Assembly: GCF_024362695.1 (NCBI RefSeq)
Contig: NC_065422.1
Span: 7,377,534-7,441,533 of the forward strand
From: Pectinophora gossypiella
Taxonomy: Eukaryota; Arthropoda; Insecta; Lepidoptera; Gelechiidae
Direction of reading: 5' to 3'
DNA length: 64,000 nucleotides
Below, piece after piece: positions 45,449 through 57,400 of this stretch. The notes below the pieces were generated by a model. It was not told the DNA's origin, did not search any database, and saw only the letters and a program-made list of their open reading frames with translations. Position 1 is the stretch's first letter. Each line of letters begins with the position of its first letter. The position numbers and the translations under genes are program-made.

Positions 45449-48400
45449 TTAAAGTAATTCATCTGCAGGCAGTGGGTGGTCGTCGGTGACCTCGGCGGCC
45501 AGGTCGGCAAACTTTGCCACATAGTCCACACTTGATTCTGCCATCAAAGATTGAAGCTGGGATTCCACCTGGCAAATTACAAATAAGCTTATAGGGCACT
45601 CCATACTAAAATCTCGTTCTTACACACAGATTTGCAAACAATGTGCACACGCATCTGTGTGTGCCGCCTTACCCTATGCGTGCAAGCGAGACAGAGTTCG
45701 TGCGCGATCCTTACTCCTTCCCTTAGAATCGTTATGTCATGGACTGTACATATCCTGTCCAATTGCTAATCCGTCCACCTGAGATTTTGTCCAGTTGCTA
45801 GGGAGGGACTAAAATGACCCACAATGGTGCCTATTCAGGCGAGCACAAACTTAACCTAATATTAGTCTGTCATTTCTTAAATTAGTGCCATCCTTGATTA
45901 ATAATACGCGCAAGTAAGAGGTGGAGGTTTAGTCCTGTCAAATTAAGTTAATATTAAGTTGGTTGCCCAAATCGTTTCCAAGGAAAGCTCGTATCGGTGA
46001 GGTTACTTTGTTCATTTTGCGATGGATGTACTTCTGACTACCCCAATTGGGATATAGTTGTGAACTTATGTTGCTATACGTGGTTTACTAAACAAGATAT
46101 TTACCGCTAAGTCGGGCTGCGGGCGCCCCTCCAGGTGTCCGAGGAAGCTGCTGAGCGAGAAGTCCTGCACGGAGCCCTCCAGCCAGCCGTCTGAGTCGCG
46201 TAGCAGCCGCGAGGGGGACAAAGACATCGACTCCGAGGGGAGGAAGTCTAAAACATAAAACATGGGTACTTTATCGTCTCTGATCGAAAATAATCTATCG
46301 TACTCGCAGATACATAATTAAAGCACATAATGCGAGTTCAGATGGTTCCGAACATTCCGATATCAAAAACATAAACAAGCGGCGAAGAAAGAGGGTAGAC
46401 AGATATGTTTGCCCGTAGAAAATTATGGATCTACCTACTCCACTCCAATCTCATCAGTCATCCCGTGATCATGGCACTTGCAACAGTGTCAAAATATCGG
46501 GAGTCTCATATCCCCATTTAAACGCGGTAAGAACCCGTTATTATGTGCTTTAATTATGATAATAACCGCGTAAACTTAAAACTCGTAGATACAGTCCGAA
46601 ATACAACACTGGAATCGCTGATGTGGGACGTAAAACCGCCAAACTTAAATGGAATTGGGCCGGACATGTTTGCCGCTTGATGACGCGCGGTTTGACGCAC
46701 CGCCTCTCCATGAATGGAGAAAACGCTTGACGCCCAGCGCACCGCGCCGTGTGTCTCTGATAGCGGCCATAGAGTGGAAGAGAAATACATAGGTCCCTAT
46801 ATAGATAAGATGCCTAGATCTTCTTCTTATCGTGTGGGTTGTGAGGTGAAATACCAACCTCATCAACCCTGGTGTCAGGGTTATGATTGAGCCGCCAAAG
46901 GCCCCTGCCATGGCTCATGTAACGATTACTCACTTACATCAGTAAATAGTAACCGGGACCAACGACTTAACGTGCCTTCCGAAGCACGGATCATCTTACT
47001 TTCGGACAATCAGGCGATCAACCTGTAATGTCCTAACCAAACTAGGGATCACAAAGTGATTTTTGTGATATGCCCCCACCGGGATTCGAACTCGGGGCCT
47101 CCGGATCGTGAGTACAACGCTCAACCACTGGACTACAGAGGCCGTTAGATCCCTAGATAAATACATAGAAATAAATAGACAGATCCCATCAGATGGGAAT
47201 CATAAATGCCAAGGAGAGTGTAATCTTACTGGCTATATCTGGGTTATCGTTTTCAGTCTTGTGTACGGCCGAAGTAGAGTCTTCGGCGTCTTTCAGCGTG
47301 AAAGACGCCTCGCTTGACGTCTCCGGCTTTGCGTCTTCTTTCATCTCCTCCTTGATAGTTTCATTGTCTGAAAATATAACGTTACTGTTAATAGTATAAA
47401 AAAAGCAACATGCAAGTGTAGCAGGTTTAGCAAGTTTTGGGCCGATACTGGCCCCGATTCCTGCAGACACCGCCTGATTTTATTTTAAGTTATATCCGTC
47501 ATTTTCATATCCGTCGAAAAGGAAAGGGACGGATGATTCACAGCTCTTAATTTTACGAAGAATGAGTAAATAAATGAATAACCCGGGCGAATCAAAAAGG
47601 TACGTCGCTGGTATGCAATCCGTTTGACGTGCTGTCTACTTAACTGTGTCAGGTTATTGACTGATGTAAACCTAGCTCAGAAGCTGATGAGGAGCGGAGA
47701 GTTGCTTATTCCTTATTTTATGACAAAGGTATGGAGCATAATCCACTAGTCTGCTCCATTGCGGGTTAGGGGAGGTGTTTTTTTACGGCTAATAATCAAG
47801 GGCTTAACGTGCCCTTCGAAGCACGGAATCATCTTACGTTTTTCGGCCAATCAGGTGGTTCAATCATGCAATGTCCTTATCAAACAAAAGACAATTTATA
47901 AAACACGCGTACTAGCGTCCCAGTTTGTCTGTCTAGTGTATGGGTATAATAATATCCAACTACCCTCACAATCTCAATAGCACATATGTACCTGTATCTT
48001 CTGTATGTTTGTCGCCAGCCTTGTTGGTAGGCAACGGTGTTATCGGTATCCGTCTATCGCCGTCGTGGAAGAAAAATTGTCCGTTCGACTCGCTCAGCAC
48101 GTAGAAGAAGGATAAGCTGAAATAAGACATAATCATAGGAGGATCTTTCAATGCGTCACATCGTGGCTTCGGGGGATGAAAGTCTGGAAATTCAGAGGGA
48201 ACAGAGCTTCCCTTGGTTATATTTTTAATATAAGTACCCATCCAAAATGCTGCCAGCTTGTTGGCCATCTTACCTCGATGTGACATATTCGAGAAAGAGT
48301 TTTATTTATAAGTTATGTGTTTGTTTTGTTTTTAAATAGTTGCAATAAATTAGATTTTCTTATATATAAGTACTTATTTTATGTTTGTGGGTTGTGGCAT

Positions 48401-51400
48401 TTCGTGATGAATAAAACATACATAATTATATTTGATGATCACCGACCGATTTCGGCCATGGCCACCACTTCGACTCCTAGTTGGCACAACGCTGATGTGC
48501 CCTAATTATATTTATAATAGATAGTAATACAATAAATAATGGTTGGTTTTTAAAAGCTTTGTAATTGTTTCAACTTTTTTTTTAATTTAAAAGGGGTTTA
48601 CTCTTGACATCATTCTGCCTCTTAAATAGGTTAAGGAGTAATTAGATTTGTGATGAAGGAACTTCAATGTAGGTAAGTTGAAGGGAACACCAATACCGGA
48701 ATTGCATTCTAGTACTTGGCCGTGAGCATTATGAAAGACGAACTTACTCTGAAGTCGACGTAACTGGTGGTTTCGGCAAAATTCTCGGCAATGGTGGCGG
48801 CGAATTTGGCACAATTTTGACTGGTATCAAATCTAATAAAGAAAAACATTAATTAATTAACTCATTCGTACACAGTCACAAGAAAATCCTCGGCACAGGG
48901 GCCTAGACGTTCTTTAAAAAAACATAAAATATTGTTGTACAGTTTAGTAATTTGGCTGCCTACTATACCGGGTGAGAGCCTTTAGCGCCCCCCTATTTGT
49001 CCAGCCAAGTAGTTAATGCCGTCTGCGGCAAATCTACAAAAAGTAACGTCAAAAAAAAGCTTCCTACTATTAGTTCCCAATCAGTTAATCCCATGCATTC
49101 ATGTCTTCTGAATAACTATAATAACCTTAAAATAATACCTTGCCCGTATGTTCTCTTCACGTTTATCATATTAGTAGTATTGACTTACTGCTGGGGGGCG
49201 GCAGTTTGGGCAGTAAGGGCAGCAGTCGCTGGACGACCACTCGTCGGTCGGTCGTGTCCCGTGGACGACCGCGCGGGCGGCCGCGGCGCCAGCGCGGCAA
49301 CCCTTCTAATAAGTTTAACGACTTTTGGGCCTGAAATAACATACATAATATTATTTACTTACATCTGCATTTCATTTACTTGCGTAGGTATACAGTGTTA
49401 GTGACATCGTAATGAATACTGAGGGGATAGACTCAGACCGTGATTCTGAGTTGCAGAAAGGCAGTCGCTTCTGTAAAAAACCGGACCTGTCAAATCTTCA
49501 GGTTAGGTAAGCTGATCCTGTGAAAATCGGGATAATGCCATTATAGGGATATGATGAGATACTTACTTCGTTGTCAGGTCTCGGAGCAATAGGCGTTGGA
49601 TGTCGGAACACTGTTGAATTATCTTCAGCTTTCGGCGGCATTTGGGACGTACATTGCGGTGCGCATATTTGCTTCTGGAAGATAATTATAAATTGGTAAA
49701 ATGTATAGAGTACTACGCTCGTATGTCTACCCCGGACCAGTGACGTGCCGTTCTCGGGAATGTGTTCCCACTTTTGGAAAATTCATCATCATCATCATGA
49801 TATCAGCGTTGATGGGGTTGGTAATCCACCTCACAACCCACACCATAGGAGAAGATAATGCGTATCGAACGATAACTCCGCCCCGCACCAATTCGTATCG
49901 GGCGCCGAGTTAGATTTACCTCACCCCCTCTGGGTCTTACTTTAGTCTATATAGCCGTAAGCGTTAAGAAGTATTGGGCAGCACTCGCGGATTGTCTCTG
50001 TCGCACTCGACAAGGCAGCACACGGTAACAATAAGATTTTTGTATGGAGTGTCCAGGGTGTGTTTTTGCTTTGCGAAACTCCATTAAAGATGCGTATGTT
50101 ACCTGAACCTGTCTTCTCTGTTGTGGGCACACGTGTCCGCACGTACATCGCGCTATCGGCCCCGAGCCGGCTGCGACGTGAGTGTTACCCACCAACGCCA
50201 GTAGACGTTTCAACCTGAAGAACATAGACAATAGTATGGTATAGGAAGACCAGGTATGCACAAGTGACAGCTAACATTTCAAGGTTAGCCCAGCTGACGT
50301 CATCCGATATCTTACCGATCACTAAGCTGCGAGAAACCGTTGTTTGTGTTGTTGGTCTGGGCCGGCGGCGCAGGTCGGTTGATGAGTTTGCTGACCAGCT
50401 TGAAAGTGGCGTTAGCTGATGATGACTTGTGATCCGGAGACGCTGTTTGTTCGCCTAGTGTAAAATACAATGGTTACATCCAATGATGTTTCAAAACACT
50501 TTAATAGTAAGGACACTGGCTGCTTCTCGTTTTCAAATGATTCTTTCTTGTAGCCAGGTTTTATCTGCCTAAAGATTTGGTAATAAAGTTATTTTAACGT
50601 AAGTTTTCCGCCTTTTAATTGCCGGAAACATTCTCAAAGTGGGAACATTCCCGGGAACGGCACATCACTCATCATTACAGGTACGTCTCTCTTTACCAGA
50701 TGCCAAACAGAGTTACTGTGGCAGCATTTAAAATGGTTGTAAAGTCGGATGCGAGAGCGCCAGTAGCGGCCGCGCGACACGGTATTTTAGCTGAGAGTCA
50801 TTAGATGGCACAGATGGTGAAGCGACCTTCTTGTGCCTTCTCGAGTGTGTCATTGCAATGGTTTTTGAGTGTGATTTATGGGAACACATCCTGTCTATGT
50901 GTGTCAGGATCGAAGCAAATGGAATTCTTTAGTCTCTGCTTACCACACGGTGGGAAATAGGCGTGAGTTTATAGAATTGTTCATTATAAAAGGACGCCTC
51001 ACACAAAAACAAAGCAATAACATTATTTAAATTTTCATAAAACAATTAAAATTATCATAAGGTGGTGGTGGTTGTGATGATGTCATCACGTTGCATGCTA
51101 GTTTGTAGCTAATATTTTCCAAATAACTTAAGTAAAAAGGCACAACCCCGTTTGGTTGAAAATTGGCACTTAAAGTAAAGACAAATCAGGGATCTCAGGG
51201 AGGAATCATTATCTACAAAAGCAATATTGCAATTTGACATTTGCGCGTATAAAAGTAAGTGCGCAATGTTCACAAATGTCAAATAGCAATATTGCTTTTT
51301 TAGATGAATTGCTTTGATGTGGCCTTTTTAACCACCGAGTACTTACTTTTCCTTTCATCGCCGGACAATGCATCATTGCTATCCTGACTGTATGTGTTCT

Positions 51401-54400
51401 TGGGCGAGAATATATCTGTATCGCTCTCTCTCGCTCGCTCGCTGTCCTCTATAGCGCTGTCTTTGTCTGGCATCTTTTCAGCTTTCTCTTTCTTTTCCTT
51501 GTCACACGTGGGTGCGAGTGAGTCAGGTATAGTGTTATTATTGCGCGGCAGTGGCGGGGTTGGCTCTGCCCACCAGTAGTCTAGCTCGAGCTTTGAACGG
51601 GATCCGAACTGTGAAGACAAAACATCATAGAAACCGTATGTAATGTACAGAACTTGCATAGAAGTCCGAAAGGATGCGAGGTCAAATCCCTGGCCAAGCA
51701 CAAGGCTAGGAGCACTGAATCCGAAATTGTTTTCGAAATATATCCATCATAAATTAATGGATTGAATCAGGTACCCCTAGATTGGTGGTAAAGGTCACAG
51801 AGATCCTCACTATGTACCATTAAACTAAATTCACACCCCGGAAACTTCATATAAACAACCTCGTTTTACACAGATACTACACATTGACATCATCGGACAC
51901 GCGCATCTCTATGTGACGTCTTACACCATATGGGGGTTTAAACTCTCTCAGCCGCTAGTGGGGAGCGGAGAGTAGCCGTTCTATACGTAGTATTTATTCC
52001 TTACATAAACATCCTATAAACGCCCCACTGCTGGACACAGGCCTCCCCTCAATCAACCGGAGGGGGTATGGAGCATACTCCACCACGCTGCTCCAATGCG
52101 GGTTGGTGGAGGTTTTATTCCTTATTCTATGCTAATTAAGACTCAAGAGTGGGTGAGGTCGGCGCCCGATACGAATAAGTCGCAAGGCGGACTGTTACCG
52201 CTCTATTTGTAGTATTATATTCTATTGTTGCAATATACTGTTAACCCTTAATAAATAACAAAACTGTTATAACTCACCATAAGATACAGGTCTCCTATCG
52301 TCAGATCCCCAGCATCATACATACTCCAGCCCTTCCTCACTTGTCTGATCGCCAAGTCGACGTCTATCTCAGGCTTGGCTTCCTCTTCCTTCGAAGGTTC
52401 CTCTTTGCTCAGCCCTTCCTCTTGCTCCTTCTCTATCACTACGGCGTACATACCTCCACGTTTCTTGGGTCGTATGCGGAATTTTACCTTCAATGATGCA
52501 ATGGAATAAATAACTTTTTCCGAAGACTTTTTTTTGATGTGACTTATTGTGGGTTTGCCGCAAATGGCATTAACTACTTGGCCGGACAAATGGGGAGCGC
52601 TGAGGGCTCTCATCCGGTAGTCAGAAGACAATGCAGCCTCACTTGATATTGAAGTCTGAAGATCTTCTTTGCGAGTCGATGGCGATCGATATGAAATTTT
52701 TGCTGACCAATAATTGGCCACGCTTACCGCATTGTCAGTGGCTTCGTGAAGGTCTTTAATAGTAGAAGTCTGAAGATGGGCATGATGAACCGTATGTTGA
52801 GCCTGTCGACCATCATGTTGGGTAGGACATAAGCTTTAATTAGACTTTTATAACATGCCCGTTAGCGCCGCATTTAGGGTCTGTTGCTGTGGGCCCCTAC
52901 TGGAAGCCTATTTCTGTAAGTTCTGAGGACGATTCAGGCTGACAAGTAAACGTGAATCATCGTCTGTTATACGCTGAACCACATGTACTTGAATAAATTG
53001 TTTTTGCAAATTGTGCTAGTACTAACATTTCAGCCACATTGGTAGAATATTCAGTTTCCACTTATCTATCTACCTAATTTTCTAACCTATTGTGCCCATC
53101 TGTAGGAAGAGTCTCTTTGTGGTGGAGGCCCCAAGACTATAATTGTGTAGTTTATGCTTAAATGATGATAAGTTATTGAACACATTTTCTGTTTTTTCTT
53201 TACTCCCTACTCCAGCAAAGAGTTCTAATAGAGTACTATGTATAAAGTGCATATATTTTAAAAAGTAAAAGTGACTCATGGCCCCCATAACCTCCCTCTG
53301 GATCTACCCATGAATACATACCTTGAGATTTTTGAACTTCCTCTCCTTTGCCTTCTCTTTCCCGTGGTCACTCTCATTGTCACTTTCACTTTTGTTATAT
53401 TTCTCATCATCTTCCATTTCCGACAAGCTGTCCTTCTCTTTTTCTGATAAATCCTTCTCTCTTTCTAACATATCTTTATCTCTCTCTGACATCTCTTTAT
53501 CAGTTTCAATATCTTTGTCTCTTTCTGTTTCTACTTCTTCTTCTGCTGTTTCTTCTGATTTCAGGTCTTTCTCATCTTCTGTGCTGGGTTTCTCTTCATC
53601 GTCTTGGTTATGTTTGTAATGGGCCATCAGTTCAATGCCATCTATTGCAGTTTCATCTATATTTATAAGTTTCACCGGGTCATCTTCAAGCTTAAACTTT
53701 TTGGGTTCCGTTTCTTTAGTTTCTGATGTGCTGTCTTTTCGTTGCCGTTTCGGCGTCCTGATTTTTGCTGTAAGTTGAAGAAACTTTATAACCCTAGATC
53801 CATTTGTCGACATTCTGTCCAGCGCACAAATACATAAACGGACGCCTGCACTTATGATTAGGGTAAGCCGGTCGAATCAAAAGGTAAAACCATTCGGTTG
53901 GAATGGACTGATGCACAAAAACTATTATTCTCGCTCTGTTACTGCTTTCGCGTCAATTTCATTCTCTATTAATAAAACGGGCATAGGATTCCGAACCGTC
54001 TTATGTATAGACCGACAAGGATGTTTTCACACGCGGCAAAAATCGGAAGTAACATAGCATCTTATGAAAACGACACAACCAGGCTTGCGTTTGATCACAA
54101 TCTCACCTGATGGTAAGTGAAGATGTGGTTTAAGGTGGTACACGCTTACCTAGTGAATGCCTGTGCCATTAATGTGGAGACAAAAGCCGCGGCAAAAGAT
54201 CCTTGTCAATCTCTAAGCCGAAATGTATCACTTACCTCCACTATTCTTATCCCGGCGTTGCGAGCACATTCTCTCCAGATAAGATGAGAAGCATATCTTC
54301 TGACTGGACAGTTGCTCACTTGGACTTATCGCAGGTATGTGTATATCTGCGTTCAACCGAGGTCCCACGTGCAACACTGGTTTCTTTGGCAGCTTTAGTT

Positions 54401-57400
54401 CTGTTAGATAAATATGTCGTGTGAGATAGTAGTTTTTAAATTTTGTAATTTAAATTTGTTTAAAATCAAAACTACAAATAAAATTTAGAAAGACTGCAAA
54501 ATATGGTCACACGTGAAAATGGATCTATGCAGAGCTATATAGTGTATGTTCGTGGCATTAGCGTTTGCGTGCGTATTATTTGCGTGCGTGTGTACTATAC
54601 TGTGCATGCGTGCGCTTTTGCACCATAAAAGCTTAGCTAAAAAAAAACGTAAAATTAAGGATATATTACTAACCTTGCACGATCAGCCTATCGGTTTCCA
54701 ATCCTAAATGATTATCCAGTTCATCATCTTCTGCGAGACAAGCAGGCCTGGTTGACAACTCTGGGACGATGTCCTCATTTTCCTTAACTTCATCTGTTGT
54801 CGGTTCTAGTATTTTTTCCACTCTGTATTTGCGCTTTAATAGGGAGTTAAGGGTGCAAATTTTGATGGTATAAAAGTTATAACATTGTTAGTCATGGACA
54901 ATTTGTGGGTCTGAAAAGCGATTTTTTGTAATAGAGACGCAGAGTGGTCACATACACAGTTACGCGTGTACGAAATGTCAATGTAGTGTCTGGGTAAAAC
55001 GAGGTTTTAGTATAAAGGGTCCATGGTGTGGTATATTAAGCTATAATACTGTTAAGTTTCGTCAAAATATGTGTAGTAGTTTATGCGTAAATATTCGTGT
55101 TGATGTCGTGGCCAGATCATAGAATTGACCATTTGATGAAATGATCGACCATTTCATGAAATGGTCGTATTTCATGAAATGGCCAACTTCAACTGACCAT
55201 ATCGTTTAAACGTCAGCGTTTAATGATATTTCCATCCACGTTTGGCCATATCATTAATGTAGGGTGTCCATGATAAGTGGTATAATAAAAACGCGAAATA
55301 AGGTAGGAAATAATGTATTACTCTAGTACAAAGTACAAAAATGTTTAAAAGTCAAATAAAAATTCAAAAGTCATTTTCGATTAACGGAGTGTTGATGTAG
55401 TCGTTACTGCATCTCGCTTTGAAGTCGTCGTCATATTTTTAGACACTATTTCATGCCATTGGCCATCATTCAGTATACTTTTCGTGTGTAAGATAAACAT
55501 GCTGGCGGCGTAGGGGTGGCCCAAGGGCCACCCCCGCCGCACCCTAACCTACTGTTATGGCTTGTAAAAATGATAACAAAACACTATTATTCTAAAAAAG
55601 AATTATGGATGCCTATTTATATGCGAATCAAATTTATACTAACAAATATTAGTCCAAAAATAAGTTAATACCTAACAAACCAGTATTCCTAGATGTTATT
55701 ATGGGAAAGTACTATTATGATAAAAAACGTTATGCAAAAAGGATTATGATAATTTAAATTATGACAAAAACATTTATGCGTTTTAATAGAATCCCGTTTC
55801 AAGTAGTTAATGCCATCTGCGGCAAATCTACAATAAGTCACGTCAAAAAAAAGAAACTTTACGGACATCGTCTATATTTTTCTTTTTTAAAATTAATATC
55901 TCTTCATTCGCAGTTTTAATTATATCATATTTTGAAATCCCATAATAGTCCATTGATTTACGTAGCGTTGTCACTCGACCTTCATTATTTGCCATATAAC
56001 CTAAAAATAAAAATAAAGTTGCTGTCTACTGTTAATACGTGTTTTTCTTTTCACCTTAGCGTCAAAACATTGCTTCACTGCACTTTTATCTTGTATTTGC
56101 TCATTATTATTCGTATTATTCGCGTTCACAAAAGAATAATTATTGTCCGCCGCCATTATGCAAAACAAAAACAAAGCGACACCAGCGCCACTACCGGTGG
56201 ATAATGTTACTATTTTACGATATGATCGCTAACGTTTGGCCATATCATGAAGTAATCATGCATTTAGTTGGTCATATCGTTAAACGTTTTGTGTTCATTG
56301 ATCTGGCCAAACCACATCATGATGTGGCCAACGAATGTTGTTCTATTTCATGAAATATGACCATTTCATGAAATGATCGATCATTTCATGAAATGATCAA
56401 TTCTATGATATGGCCACGATATTTATAATAGATGTTAGTAGGATGATGTTTATGTGAGTAGGTACGTGAAGTGTCCGGGGTGTGCCGTGGCTATAAAGGT
56501 GTCAAGGATACGGTGCCGGCCCAGCGCAGCTGCAGCGCGCGCACGAGCGCCCGCAGCGGCGTGCGCAGCGGCGCCGACAGCGCGGCGCGCGGGTTGTGCG
56601 CGGCCGCCTGCACGCGCGCCCACGCCGCCGCGTGCCGCGCGCGCAGCACCACCTGCGCGCGCGACCACACGCGCAGCCCGCACGACCGCTCTGCACGGGA
56701 CACGCTGCTTGGTTACTACTTGGTACACGTACTAGAAGCTCAGCGAGGTGTGGGTACTTAGTTCATTTTGCGACGGATGTTAGAAGTTTCCCAATTAGGT
56801 ACCGACAGTAATAACTTACTAACACGAAAAGTAACAACCCAAAGTCAATTACATACATACATATACTTACGCCTATTTCCCATTGAGGTAAGCAGACAAT
56901 GGAATTCAATTTGCTTCGATCCTTACATTCATCAATAAGCATAGTTAAAGTTAATTACAGATCCCTACAAATAGCATCAGCGGAGATATAATGTAATATT
57001 AGGTACTTATCTATTAGAAAAATAACTTAATACATCCCGAATTATGCCCAACCATAACTAAAAAAGACCGCTGCAGAGCCCTGTTCAAAGCTTACTATTA
57101 TGCTAACAGCATTCCCGCGTTGGACCGGTAATGTCCCTGAGCAAAAGAAACATCCCTAGCGAGGATCGTCTCCCCTCATCCGCAACTGACGCTCGATCTC
57201 CTTAATACAGGACCTAGATTTGAAGTCCCAAGGCTCTAGGGCCGGGCCGTTTTGTTTAGTTTCATCCGCGCACCTAGTTTCCTGGGATAAACACACCAGC
57301 GGGCTTAGCACCGTAAGCACGCAAATCTTTCTCGCCGCGACAAAGATCACCTGTCTCTTTCTGTGCAGTACTGTGAGAGAGTGACGGGTGACGCATGTCG

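Noticed and set aside
47060..47144. A possible tRNA gene (A and B boxes on the minus strand)
   Set aside because: It is the head of a SINE present in many copies; there is no proper acceptor or anticodon fold.
48997..49120. The frame SSQVVNAVCGKSTKSNVKKK as an inverted duplicate of a cramped exon
   Set aside because: The similarity is confined to the A-tailed repeat next to the exon and does not include the conserved exon sequence.
49189..49330. A second open frame in cramped exon 12 on the minus strand (PKVVKLIRRVAALAPRPP)
   Set aside because: Only the AQKSLNLLEGLPRWRRGRPR frame has the phases needed by the neighbouring exons.
53323..53668. Serine/leucine-rich plus-strand open frames
   Set aside because: They are the antisense of the charged ERDKD exon of cramped.
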